Shown in pieces: positions 49,746 through 62,095 of a DNA stretch of 64,000 bases. Where the stretch lies: assembly GCA_026413225.1 (NCBI GenBank), contig CM048553.1, positions 139,880,690 through 139,944,689 on the forward strand, read 5' to 3'. Every line of letters starts with the position of its first letter. The stretch's first letter is position 1. The position numbers and the translations under genes are program-made. This DNA comes from Otis tarda. Lineage: Eukaryota > Chordata > Aves > Otidiformes > Otididae. A model generated the notes under the pieces. The model was not told the origin of the DNA and did not search any database. It saw only the letters and a program-made list of their open reading frames with translations.

Positions 49746-52060
49746 CTAGATCAGGTTGCTCAGAGCCTCATCCAGCCTGGCCTTGAACATTTCCAGGGAT
49801 GGGGCATCCACCACCTCTCTGGGCAACCTGTTCCAGTGCTCTACAACTCTCATTGTAAAAAATTTTTTTCCAATATCTAATCTAAACCTAGCTCCTTCTA
49901 ATTTAAACCCATTACCCCTTGTCCTATCACAACAGGCCCTACTGAACAGCTTCTCCCCATCTTTCCTGTAGGCCCCTTTGAGGTATTGGAAGACTGCTAT
50001 CAGGTCTCCCCGGAGCCTCCTCTTCTCCAGGCTGAACAGCCCCAACTCTCTCAGCCTGTCCTCATAGGAAAGGTGCTCCAGCCCTCTGATCATTTTTGTG
50101 GCCCTCCTCTGGACCCTCTCCCACTGGTCCATGTCCTTCTTGTGTTGGGGACTCCAGAACTGGACACAGTACTCCAGGTGGGGTCTCACCAGGGCAGAGT
50201 AGAGGGGCAGAATCACCTCCCTCGACCTGCTGGCCACGCTCCTCTTGATGCAGCCCAGGATGCGGTTGGCCTTCTGGGCTGCAAGGGCACATTGCCCACT
50301 CATGTTGAGTCTCTCGTCTACCAGCACTCCCAAGTCTTTCTCCACAGGGCTGCTCTCAATCCATTCTCCGCCCAGCCTGTATTTGTGCCTGGGATTGCCA
50401 CGACCCAGGTGCAGGACCTTGCACTTGGCCTGGTTGAACTTCATGAGGTTGACACGGGCCCACCTCTCCAGCCTGTCCAGGTCCCTCTGGATGGCATCCC
50501 TTCCCTCCAGCGAGTCGACGGCACCACACAGCTTGGTGTCATCGGCGAACTTGCTGAGGGTGCACTCTATCCCACTGTCCATGTCGCCGACAAAGATGTT
50601 GAACAGGGCCGGGCCCAACACGGACCCCTGAGGGACGCCACTGGTGACCGGTCTCCACTTGGACATTGAGCCGTTGACCACCACTCTCTGAGTGCGGCCA
50701 TCCAGCCAACTCCTTATCCACCGAATGGTCCATCCATCGAACCCATGCCTCTCTAGTTTAGAGAGAAGGATGTCGTGCGGGACAGTGTCAAATGCCTTGC
50801 ACAAGTCCAGGTAGATGATATCCGTTGCCGGTCCCTTGTCCACTGATGCTGTTACCCCGTCATAAAAGGCCACCAAATTGGTCAGGCACGATCTGCCCTT
50901 GGTGAAGCCATGTTGGCTGTCACCAACCACCTCCTTGCTCTCCATGTGCCTTAGCATGGTTTCCAGGAGAATCTGCTCCATGACCTTGCCAGGCACGGAG
51001 GTGAGGCTGACCGGCCTGTAGTTGCCCGGGTCTTCCTTACTCCCCTTTTTAAAAATGGGGGTTATGTTCCCTCTCTTCCAGTCATCGGGGACCTCACCAG
51101 ACCGCCACGATTTCTCAAATATGATGGCCAGTGGCTTGGCAACTTCATCCGCCAGTTCCCTCAGGATGCGCGGATGGATCTCATCAGGCCCCATGGACTT
51201 GTGCACCTTCAGGTTCCTTAGATGATCCTGAACCTGCTCTTCGAGCACCGTGGGCAGTTCTTCATCCTCACAGTCCCTGCCTGTGCCTTCCACAGCTTGG
51301 GTGGGGAGACAAGAGCCCTTATCAGTGAAGAGCCCTTATCAAGAGCCCTTATCAGTGAAGACTGAGGCAAAAAAGTCATTGAGTACCTCAGCCTTCTCCA
51401 CATCCCGGGTAACCACGACACCTGTTACCTTCTGGAGGGGGCCTACATTCTCCTTGGATTTTCTTTTGTCCCCTACATATCTGTAAAAGCTTTTCTTGTT
51501 ACTTTTTATATCCCTGGCCAGATTCGATTCCATCAGGGCTTTAGCCTTCCTCACCCTATCTCTGGCCGCTCGCACAGCCACTCGGTAGTCCTCCCAGGCT
51601 ACCTGTCCCCGCTTCCACCCTCTATAGGCTTCCTTCTTTACTTTCAGTTGGTCCAGGAGCTCCTTGCTCATCCACGCTGGCCTCCTGGCCTTTTTGCCCG
51701 ACTGCTTCTTCATCGGGATGCACCTCTGCTGAGCTTGGAGGAGGTGCTCCTTAAATATGGACCAACTTTCCTGGGCCCCTCTTCCCTCCGGGGCCGCCTC
51801 CCATGGCACTTTGCCCATGAGGTTCCTGAAGAGGCCGAAGTCCGCCTTCCTGAAATCTAGGGCACAGAGCTTACTGTGCAGTTTCCTCGCCGCCCCGTGG
51901 ATCTTGAACTCCACCGCGTCATGGTCACTGCAGCCAAGGCTGTCCGTCAGTTTCATGTCCCCCACCAGCCCCTCCCTGTTGGTGAGCACAAGGTCCAGCA
52001 TGGCACCCCTCCTTGTCGGCTCCTCTATTGCCTGCAGGAGGAAGTTATCGTCCAGGATAG
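49746..52060 (-). pseudogene. CR1 ORF2 remnant (endonuclease C-terminus and reverse transcriptase)
   Basis: Encodes the copying enzyme of the CR1 retroposon. The upstream part (to 51339) begins inside the endonuclease and shows the conserved SDH motif (CSDHDAVEF). The downstream frame (51293-49746, 515 codons) is reverse transcriptase: NYRPVSL at 91-97, YLDLCKAFD at 161-169 (motif A Asp), [10 protein letters not shown] at 219-228 (motif B) and FADD at 249-252 (the catalytic pair). The C-terminal region ends ALSNLI. Frame is kept between the two parts, but a 30-bp tandem duplication at 51311-51370 inserts ten codons of which the first two are stops (TGA TAA). With the 5' truncation as well, this copy cannot be autonomous. 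Confidence 0.93.
51311..51370. repeat. Tandem duplication inside CR1 ORF2
   Basis: AAGAGCCCTTATC appears three times within 47 bp, at 51311, 51328 and 51341; the first and third copies are followed by AGTGAAGA. This is best explained by a 30-bp tandem duplication relative to an uninterrupted CR1 frame. Confidence 0.85.
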
Positions 52061-52065
52061 GACGA

Positions 52066-52113
52066 TATGGGCTTTTTGGTAGTTATGGGTTTTTTATGGG
52101 CTTTTTGGTAGTT
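52066..52113. repeat. 19-bp direct repeat next to the CR1 5' junction
   Basis: TATGGGCTTTTTGGTAGTT is found at 52066-52084 and 52095-52113, starting within a few bases of the truncated CR1 5' end. Confidence 0.85.
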
Positions 52114-53264
52114 GTCTGATTTTGGACTGTTCCTGGCAAATGTGGTGATGAGAGAGAAGAAAGTGGTCAAACTGGAAGAAACTTGGAGAGAACAGCTTGC
52201 TCTGAATGTCAGAACATCTCTTAAAAGTTTGCTGTGCTCATAGCAGGTGACAATGATGTTTTCAGCCTCACATCTAAATTTTGATTGGGACAGTGAATTT
52301 TTAGTTTCATTGGAAAAAGAGGTGGTCAGAAGAGTATGATTATCTTTCTGCGCTTACATCTGCCAGCAGGTGAGCTGAAAACTCATTTGCAAGCCTTTTT
52401 CCCTAGAGGAAAAGGTATTTCCTAGTGCTAAGTGATGTTTCTATTAACAGTCCTCTCATTGCTCAAAGTAGGTCTCATTTTTTGGCCCAGAATATTGGTT
52501 TTGAGTAAAGATAACCCTTTTGACACAACAGTGTGAGTTATTTTGTGTTTGTAAGGGAACAAGACTTTATGCTTTCTGCAGTATGGGAATATTAACACGG
52601 CTAGAAATTATTTTTTTTTTTCCCTACATCATACTCTTCCATCTGATGTTATTTGTGGAACAAATTTGTCAAAATTGCTTTATAGTTTAAGCTTTTAGGC
52701 TGAAAGAAGTCAATGTATGTTTTAAGCTTTATTTGAGGAGTTATCATTATCAATAGTGATATATCCTATGTTTCTTTGATCCAAATCATAGGACAGATTT
52801 TATTTAAAGTAGAAGCATAAAAAATAATCATACAAAGTGAGTCCTGTTTTGTTGACCTTGACTTTAAGTTAGGAAATGAACCCAGCAGTTAAAAACCATG
52901 TGATGTATGTGTCTATAAAGCATATATGATGTTTATATGTTCATTTTCAGTTGTTTTTTTTTTTCTTTAAACCAGTGCCATTTTCTTGTGATTATGGTGC
53001 AGCCCTCTCAGCTGCATTACACATCATTGTGTTACACACCACACTCTTGTCAGTCCCACTATTGTGCATTTGCAGGTCTCAAGGGTTTACCAAAGTCACA
53101 GCAGTTATATTTTGGGGGAGTAGTAGTCAAATTTTCTATTTTTTTCCTCTCCTTTAACATGCTGCTTTATCTCCTTTGTCTTTTCCTCATTGTTGTAGTG
53201 CTGGAAGATACGGCACTTCTCTGTTGCTTCTGTTCTCAGTGCATTGCTATTAGAGATAAATGTA
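52114..53264. other. Unique spacer between two CR1 copies
   Basis: 1.15 kb of AT-rich DNA with T runs near 52611 and 52951. No gene was recognised. Confidence 0.7.
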
Positions 53265-53657
53265 TTCAGATGAGAGAGTTGGAGTTGTTCACCTGGAGAA
53301 GAGAAGGCTTTAAGGAGACCTTACAGTGGCCTTCAAGTACCTAAAGGGGGCCTATAAGAAAGATGGAGAGAGACTTTTTAACAGGACCTGTTATGATAGG
53401 ACAAGGTGGGATGGTTTTAAACTAAAAGAGGGCAGATTTAGACGAGATGTAAGGAAGAAATTGTTTACAATGAGGGTGGTGAAACACAGGCACAGGTTGC
53501 CCAGAGAGGTGGTGGATGCCCCATCCCTGGAAACATTCAAGGCCAGGTTGGATGGGGCTCTAAGCAACCTGATCTGGTTGGAGATGTCCCTGGTCCTTGC
53601 AAGGTGGTTGGACTAGATGGCCTTTAAAGGTCCCTTCCAACCCAAACCATTCTATGA
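53265..53657 (+). mobile_element. CR1 LINE 3' fragment, sense on + strand
   Basis: Encodes the end of CR1 ORF2: [53 protein letters not shown], then LSNLIW. It continues through the 3'UTR (TTGGACTAGATGGCC, CCTTCCAACCC) to ATTCTATGATG. It is about 0.4 kb, truncated just upstream of the sequence for [10 protein letters not shown]. It lies in inverted orientation to the larger CR1 some 1.2 kb to its left. Confidence 0.94.
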
Positions 53658-56237
53658 TGACTGTTTTATGAAAATCCAGAATATGCAGCCTGGTTGAGCA
53701 GCATGCAGACAGGAATGGAAGCATGAGAAAATTCCTTTGAAGAATGTTATACAAAAATAACTATTGGGAGCTTATCCATATGTGAACTTTATATAAAAAA
53801 ACAGATGCACACTGGATAAATAATAATAACTAGAGTAGGAATCTGTCTAATGCAGCCTCCCAAAGTTACGAAAATGAAACATGCTGTCTTAACATCTCCT
53901 GTCCCTACAGACAAGCAGCATAGGAAGGATGAAAGTCAGCTAACACTAGCTTTTTTTTCCTGGAAAACATTTTCAGCTGTGGTGAGGTAACGGCTGGGCT
54001 CTTAGGTGCGAGCATCATTGCAACTGTGAATGGTGGTCTGTGGAAGCTCAGCTGCTCTTCTGAAAGTGGAAGGTAACTTTGCTGTAGAAAAAGCCTTAAT
54101 CTAGGAATTAAATGGGATAGTAAATTTAAGAAATGTAGGCTTCTTGCTGACCTTGCCTGCTCTCCAGGTGTTTATATCCAAGTACTTTGTACTTACCAAG
54201 TAGGGCTTGTTGGTAAATGTAGAGTAAGGAGTGTAGGATTAGTGTTATCATCAGATCTGTTCCAATGGATAACTGGGAAGTTGTCGCTGGGAAGCAGAAC
54301 TGGTATGTAATTCATTGCCCAAAACACTGTTTGTGTCCCGGCCTGGCTTCCAAATGATTTCAAAGATGAGCTTTCTGAGGAGTGATCCTAGTATGGAAAT
54401 CATGGATGTGTGGGCACATGTGAGACTGTCATCCTGAAAGGTTTATTGAGAAGTCAAAGATGACTTTTTGGCTACTTCTGAATGAAGGAGTAGTTGTAAC
54501 TTTATGTGAACTCTACCTCACCAATTGCCCCTGCTTGCAAGCTAATATATGTCATGAAATCAAAACCAAGTGTAACTGATCCTCCAGTACCAGTTTAATT
54601 TAAATTTGGAATTGCATTTAACTCGTGAAGAAACTGATGTTTGCAACATCTGGATTCACTGAAGGAGGCAGAGGCTCTGTTTTTTCCTCACTAAACAAAA
54701 CCACAACAGCTAGTAACACCAGATCCTCAAATGTTAAATAGTCTTTCTACTCGTGCTGTGGATAAAGCTCTCTGAATTTTAGGCAGTTATGACAGGGCAA
54801 ATGTATGGTTTTGAAAATCACTATTTATAGCTAAATTAAAGTGCTCTAAGTGGGTTGTTTCTGCAAGCTTTTGTCTCCTTAATGATCGGCCTTCTGACTA
54901 GAAACACTTACAGACACTCTTCCCAAAGCTCTGCTTGCAGAGGGCTACTTAGCAAGTAGGATAAAAGTCAGAGGTATCCTAATACCCGCAGTCCCTGCCC
55001 AATTTGATAGCACTGTATCTAAAATAGCAATTTTAAAAGTCTCTAAATAGTTTCACTTTTTATTGTGTTCCAGACATAACTCCTCCAGCACACTCAGAAG
55101 GAGCTTGTGGCTGTCCTGCAATAGCAGAAGGGTAGGATGAACAACTGGGGCCTGGAAATGGAGCTGTGGGCTCTCTGGGCTCTGCTTGGCTGAAGTCCCT
55201 GTGTGCTTCCTGAGCTCCAGTGCCCAGTCACTCACCTGAGCCTGGCGTGTTCTTGGCAGTGGTGGTGAGCTTGGTTTTCTCAAAGATGGCCAGTGTGAAG
55301 ACTTCTCTGGAGTTTGGAAGCTGACACCTATGTGTCAGCTTTGTCTTATGCAGTCTGAACTGTGCAGAAGTGTTTAAGACCTAGGAGGAAACTTCTGGCT
55401 GTTTTATTTCCTCCTGTACTTTCTTGGCATAGTTTAATCTCTGAGTATTATTAATCAGGTGCAGTGTCAGAATCATGTCAGTGCAAAGTTAGGGAGGTGT
55501 CTTAACATAATATTTGCAGAGAGAGAGTTTATCACATTCTGTCTTCAGTAGTGTTGCAGATGCTGTAAAATGTGTGCCAGAAAATATTTGTATATATGTG
55601 TACCTAGTCAGCGTATGTTTGCTAAAGTCAGTATCTTCCCTTAACATGCCACTCCAGTACAATATCAGCTTTTGTGTTGTCACATTCAAGACCCTATTAA
55701 GCATCTGTATCCATCAAATGGTACCACAGATAGTTTGGCAGCTAGAACAAAGAACCTGTGAGGATTTTAAAGGATATATCTTTCTTTGTTTTTCTAATAC
55801 AGTGAGATTCAAACAATAATTGTGTTGAGAAAAGAGAATTTCATAGTTCATTAAACCACGTTCCTTCTCACAAATATTTTTTTTGCTGTTTTGGAAAGCT
55901 ATCTCCAATGTAACTCCTGAATATGTTTTAGCAGTGGTACTTTTTTTGCTCATTCTGAAGCTGCTGTTGGTATTTGTGCATGTTTGTTCTATGGTATTTC
56001 TGCAGGTACAGCTGTGCGAGAATAAGGCATTTATTTTTGCTTGGACGGTTATCTGTATTAACAACATTATCTAAAATCTACTGTATTCTGTTCTATTATG
56101 TTCTCTTTTGATCTTTTTATAAAGACTTTTCCTCATGAAAATCTTAAAAGAACCTCAACTTTCTGGAAACTGTTGGCTTTGGGTCTCTTGAAAAATGCTG
56201 ATCAAGGCCAATGGCTAATACTACTGAAGTTGAAAAC

Positions 56238-56296
56238 TATACTGTAGTATAGTATTCTACATTAGTTTAGAATATACTGTAGTATAGTATTCTACA
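56238..56296. repeat. Duplicated 24-bp near-palindromic unit
   Basis: The 24-base unit TATACTGTAGTATAGTATTC plus TACA is identical at 56238-56261 and 56273-56296. Each copy holds self-complementary ATACT-GT-AGTAT. In copy 1 the preceding bases extend the palindrome to ACTATACT-GT-AGTATAGT. Confidence 0.85.
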
Positions 56297-59200
56297 ATTA
56301 CCTTTATAGATAGTTCGCTGTGCAAGCATCTAACTAAATAGGAAATGTAGTTTATAATGTCATCTCCAATGCTAGTGCACTCAATTAAATATGTTAACTT
56401 GAGCATATGAATGAGATTTGAACATATAAATTGTTAATACAGCTACTTTTCCTGGTGATAATTCTGTGTTCTGCTGCAGAGAGAAGTTTTGTTCTGTTTC
56501 AGCCATCTGCTTAGAATGGTATTTCATGGAAAGGTGTTAAGAAGCTGGTGTTTATTCAGGTGTGAGTTATTCTTTGGTTCTGAGCAGCATATTCCTCTCT
56601 TTCACATTAAAAAACAAAAGACCTGTAGTAGCAAGGTGTATGTTTGAGAACTAAATATTCAAAGTGAACTTTAAATTTTGCATTGAGGTAATTTCACATG
56701 AAAATTTTATACACCTAGGCTTCCCTGTAACATTTTCCCATGCTCAAATTTTGTCTGCACAGAAAATTGTCAGTACTTATCTAAGATTTGCTAACGTATA
56801 GCAGCTCAGTGTAAGCTATTTCACAGGTTACTTGCATGATGGATCTTCTGAGTCACTGCATGAAAATTCTGTAGAGAAACATGCCAACTGTGTTAGTGTG
56901 TGAACAAAAATAAATTGAGAACAGACATTTTCAGATATTAATTACTAGCATATCAGGTACAGTAATTGTTTACATTTATAACTATTTTGCTATCCTCTAT
57001 TAAAAAAATACCGACAACTTAAACACACACACCTTTAAAAAATAACTTTTGGAAGTAGAATTGAATGGCTGAGAAAAACAGGAATTGTCTCACGCAGACT
57101 CACTGGTGTCAGCATTTGTCACTGCCCTCTTTATATAGTTGGTGTGTTTACTCTTTGGTATGTTCCCTGGGTTTTTTTTGTTGTTGTTGTTTTTAGGTTT
57201 TTTTCCACTTTGCTTTCCAGTTGACTTTTTGTAATATGACCATTTGCTTCACTGCAGCAAGCTTTTGACTGGCTTCTCTTGGTGCTGTCAGGATAAAGGA
57301 GCTGGGTGGTCATCCTAGTTGAAATGCCTTTCAAGTGGCAACTGAATCACTTGGCGATGTCACTTCTGGGTCCCTCCTCTTCCAATTGTTTGTCCATTTT
57401 GTCTGTCTGTAGTTGTAAGGCTCTAAAGGAATGTTTGTCTCAGTGTACCTGATGTACCTGTGCAGTGAACAGCACTGTGGACCCTGGTCTTAACTGGGAC
57501 TGTTGAACACCATTTGATATGAAAAGATCCATTAATACTGATATATGTCTGCTGTCATAACTGACTTGTTTTTGTCCTGCAATAGGACAATTGTTTGATA
57601 ATTTTTGTCTCTTAAATGGTAGTGAAAAGTAATCGGAAGTTAAATACAGAATCAGAACTGCCTTATGTGTGGTAGTTGTAGTGCTCCATGATCAAATGTG
57701 TGCTGCACTGGGGAGTAGCTTTGGTGAAGAAATAGTGTTGGAGCTTTCCTCAACATCAGAAAGAGGTCTGGTTTTGCTAATTTATTTCTCAAAATTGGCT
57801 GAAAACCAGTTTTCTATCGAACTCTTTAAGTAAAGTGTATTTATCTTGTTTACAGTCTATTCTTTGCCTTGATTCTTTACATTAAACTTTGTAAGCTTGC
57901 TTTTGTTTGTACATTGCAGTGCAGTCTGTGGTGGGATGGTAGCCCCCATTGTACGTTGGCACTGAACTATAGGAGTTTGTTTCTGATGTTGATATCTTGG
58001 AATACAGTATGATATTTGAGTACCAGTATTATGCCCTAGTGAACATGATGAAGTCATAAATGGCATACTTCATACCATATCTCATTGAAATTGATATCCT
58101 TTCCCACCCTTAATATTAAGTAAAGAGATATGCGCATCATAAAGATCGTTTTTTCTGTCAGTTGCAATGAGAAATTCTTGATGCTGTGCCTTTTTCATAA
58201 GGTTGTATTTACAAATTCATCCTGTGTTGCTCTGGAAAGGGAAGGCTCAGCATATCCTTCAGTAAGGAGGAAAAAGACTAGAATGTCAGTTTTCTCAACA
58301 AGTCTAGCAATACATTCACCAGATTTCTCAGCTTCACAAAACCACTTGAATGTTGTAACTATAGCCGTATAAGGAAGATACCTTTTCTTGTGACTGTACA
58401 GAAAAACTCTATGAAAAAACCTAACAAGTAAAAAGGATGTTCAGAAAAGTTAGTTATTTTAATCTGGATATTTTATTTATTAATATTCTTAAATATCATA
58501 TTCAGCAATGCTGAATAATTATTGACTTAGTTTGGAATTGCAGTGCTACTTAGAGTCTGTAAAATGAGATTGTAAGTGTGTGGAGTAAAATACCTAGAAG
58601 GGTTGGATACTTTTGAAAATGTTGGCCTTGCCTTTTTTAGTCTTTTTCTTTGAAGTGTTTAATAGTGTGCATAACTTTTCCCTGAACTTGTTGACTTAAA
58701 ATGAAAAATTTTGTTCCATATGCAAAGCAAAAAATGCTCTGTAGGTGTGTGGTCATAGTGGAATACTATTCTTGTCATGTACAGAAATGCTAAGAATTTA
58801 ACTTAAGAGTTTATAATTCTAGAGTGGTATGTAATGTATGTAGGTGAGATTATCATCTGATACAACTTTTGTTAAGGCCAGACAGGTCACTTCATCAGAA
58901 AACTTTGCCTGTTGCACTCCATTACATAATTAGTAACCAAGGTTACTTATTTTGGTGGGTCATTTTGCCAAATATCCCAACCCTTAGTAGCATATAGTCA
59001 CCTTTAAAACTGAGATTTTATTGTTGGAAGGAGACACTCAAAGTATTTGTATTTTCTGGCCAAAATCTGAAGCAACATGAAGCATACACGTGTTCTGTAG
59101 GACTGAACAGCCTTCTGCCAGAAGGCTGCTTGGGGGAGCACTGGGAAGTGCCTGTGAGTGCCTGATACTTGGCAATTTGCTTCCTTTTGGCTTTCATAGA

Positions 59201-60581
59201 GGTGGCAGACCAACTTGCGACAGTAACAGCCTTGCACTGACTGTTAATGAAACTTGGTTTGGTCTTCTTACAATGTCCATTCATCAACTTTAGCAGCTTT
59301 TGCTACCCAGAAAGACAGAGTAATCATTTGCTCATAGTGCATACCTTCTGTTCTGGGCTTTCTCCTGGTACGAAGATAGGTTTCATCCTTTGGCCGATGC
59401 AGCCTGCTAGTCCATAAATAAAAACACAGAAAGAAAATATTTTGCATCAGAACTGCAGGAACAGTTTAGCTAAATACAGGATATAAGACGTCTTGTTGAT
59501 CATGTTTTCAAAAAGAAACTTAGTTTAGAATTTTGGATGGTAGATGTTTCAGTATGGGGCCTTGCTGGCAATTCTTGTCTTTGGTGCCCCTTAATTTGTG
59601 GCCTCTTGTTTCTCTCTCGGCTACTTCATTTTTTTCCATAGCCTAATTCATCTTCTCAGGTAAGAAAATATGGAAAATACAGAAAAGCTTGTAAGAAAAG
59701 ATTTCTGTGGTTATATTACCTCAATAAAAAGGGAGTACTTTTCTCCTGTAGGAGAGGTGGAAAGAAAAATATGTGATTCTGAAGACTTTGTGTCTCAATA
59801 ATATATGATTTTTGTGAAAATATGCAAGATACGTGTCTATCCCTAGTGCCTTTACAATCAAGAAAGGTTCCCTAAATTAATAAGAGCCCACTAACTTTTA
59901 TCTCATTAAACATTTCTGTTCTATTCCATAGTTCTAATCTAAAAATCCCACTGAATTTCTGTCTTTTGCCTTTGAAAAGATAATGTACTCTTTTGAGTAC
60001 CTTTTGAGAACTGTTTATATTTTGAATGCTCATTAAGAATAATATCAGCTGCTACATGACCTATTGTTTGGTGGTGATGTCTTTATTTTTTTTTTTAAAC
60101 TTAATTTTTGTCTTGGCTGTCACTGCTTCCTAGGGAAGTAGCAGATTGGTAATTTCTGTAGCTTTGCTGATACAGTACTCTGCACATGGGTTTCGGTGTG
60201 ATTCTTCAGCATTACTGCCATCCATTTTAGCAGCTACTACCAAATAAGATTATATCAAGGTAGCCTGTTATGCTGGGGCTTGCAGGTGAAGAAAGAGTTA
60301 AATGTGGTTCCTTTTTCTTTGTCCCTCCTATGTTACGTTAGGCCATACAGAGTATAAATAAAATATTGTGTTGTACTCTTCCTTTCCCTAGCTTTAGATG
60401 TAAAAAGGCTTATTTTAAGCACTTTGTAATGTAAATGATAACTGTGACTGTGACTGTTCCCAAAGCCAAGATTTTCCAACTGATTAAACGTTCTCCCAGA
60501 TGAGGAATTTTGACAATTCTGGAAGAGCGGTCTTTGAGGAATGTCTGCTTTTCTGCGTCACTCTTCAAGATCATAAAGCTT

Positions 60582-60593
60582 CCCCCCCCCCCC
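60582..60593. repeat. Poly-C run (C12)
   Basis: Twelve consecutive C residues; the exact length may be affected by sequencing error. Confidence 0.9.
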
Positions 60594-61600
60594 TTATCTT
60601 TCTAAGTGATGGAAGAACTCTGTGACTTTATTTTTAGGCAGAAATCTCCTCCTCATTTTGCAAGTCCACCTAGCCTTCCAGCCATCCTACTCCACAGCTG
60701 TCACAACAAACTTTCTTTCAGATGCTATTAAATGTATCAGACATCACTCTGCAGCATGTGAGTTTGTTACCCTGGGGCTTTTCAGTCTATTCTCATGTTA
60801 TCAAAACCACTGTGTGATTTCAAGGTTTCCTACATTCCTTGGAGGAAAATCAAATGGTACATGGTTAGGAAACAGATAAATACTCTGCAGATTTAGCAGA
60901 TCTCTAGCAATTAATTGGTTAATATCCTGAATTTATTGTTTTCTTTCCTCATTTCCCATAACCATGACTCTTGTGAACTCTCTGTATCCTTTTGTCTGTA
61001 TTTGCAACTGGGATTTTGGGAAAACTTTGCCACACTGGAGAAGAAGCCTTGCTGTAGCTTTGTTTATCTTGTTTCTGTTCCCTCTGCTCCTCTTTCAGTT
61101 ATCTGATTGCTGTAGACAGTGTTTGCATGTGAGAGTTTGTTTTTTTTTAATCCTCTTTCTCTCATTCTTTTCCATCTGTTACATTTAAGTAATTTCTATT
61201 GTAATGATTTTAATAGTGGTAACACCAGTTAGCCTCATTACGGGTTGGTGTGCTAAAGCTCTTTTATATAAAGGCACCATAAAAGATGAACATCCCAATG
61301 GTCTTGCCCTTTAGCATCAAAGACAGTAGTTAGCTACAGACAAATGGATCAGACAGTAGGTGGAAGCATCCCTAAAGTAGCTGCTTAGCTACTATTAAAC
61401 ACATCTTATGACACTGTCTGCACTACCGAGGTAGCGTTGTGCTGTACATTTCATTCCCTTTCATGCTCACTGGAGCTGGAAAAGACTTATTTCCTGCCTT
61501 TAATTTTTCTTTTTCTTTGCGTACCTATAACCTTTCTCCCTTGATTTTTTTTTTGTTTTAGATCCTTTCAGCTTGTGTTTATGGCTTCGTTTCATAGTCT

Positions 61601-62095
61601 GAATCACAGATTTAGGTTGGAAGACATCTTTTGAGCTCATCCACTCCAAACCCCCTGTTTAAGCAGGGTCAGCTGCAGCAGGTTGCCCAGGCCCGTGCCC
61701 AGTTGAGTTTGGAGTATCTCCCCATATGGACACTTCACACCTTTCTGGGCAGCCTATTCCAGTGTTTGTCCACCCTCACAATAAAAAAAGTGCATCCTTA
61801 TGTTCAGATGGAATATGTTTCAGTTTGTGCCCATTGCCTCTTGTTCTGTTGGTGGGCATCACTGAAAAGAGCCTGGCTCTACTTATTTTGTTCCCTCCCA
61901 TCAGGTATTTATCCCCATTGATTAAACCCTTCCTGCATCTTGCCTTCTGAGGCTGAACAGTCCCAGCTCTCTGATCCTCTCCTATAGGATAGATGCTTCA
62001 GTCCCTTAGTAATCTTCATGGCCCTTTGTTGGACTCTCTCCAGTGTGTCCATGTCTCTCTTGTACAGGGGGGCCTAGAGATGGACAAATACTCCT
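61601..62095 (-). mobile_element. Old CR1 LINE fragment, antisense
   Basis: The + strand reads as the reverse complement of a CR1 3' end: GAATCACAGATTTAGGTTGG, then GTTGCCCAGGCCC, CAGCCTATTCCAGTG, a degraded coding part, TGAGGCTGAACAGTCCC and CATGGCCCTTTGTTGGACTC, finishing in GATGGACAAATACTCC. It is more diverged than the other copies and fits an older subfamily (C/X/Y type). The frame is broken many times. Confidence 0.9.

Larger units (their letters stand above)
49657..52060 (-). mobile_element. CR1 LINE, 5'-truncated 2.4-kb copy, antisense
   Basis: On the + strand the element starts with ATCATAGAATCATAGAATGG, the complement of the CR1 3' terminal repeats, and extends to about 52060, where coding similarity (an LDDNFLLQ-type peptide) stops. 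It contains the 3'UTR, the RT domain and the C-terminal end of the endonuclease domain of ORF2. A full CR1 is about 4.5 kb, so the 5' half is missing, as is typical after incomplete reverse transcription. The long open frame suggests a comparatively recent insertion. No clear target-site duplication is visible. Confidence 0.97.
53658..61600. other. Non-coding stretch, inferred CPQ intron 1
   Basis: 7.9 kb of AT-rich DNA. It holds a duplicated near-palindrome at 56238-56296 and a C12 homopolymer at 60582-60593. The open frames are short and unlike known proteins. No exon of CPQ or another gene was identified. Confidence 0.65.

Noticed and set aside
49986-50669. 227-codon + frame
   Set aside because: Antisense shadow of the CR1 reverse-transcriptase frame, created by its GC-rich codons.
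61631-61921. 96-codon + frame
   Set aside because: It lies within the antisense old CR1 fragment at 61601-62095 and carries no other signal.
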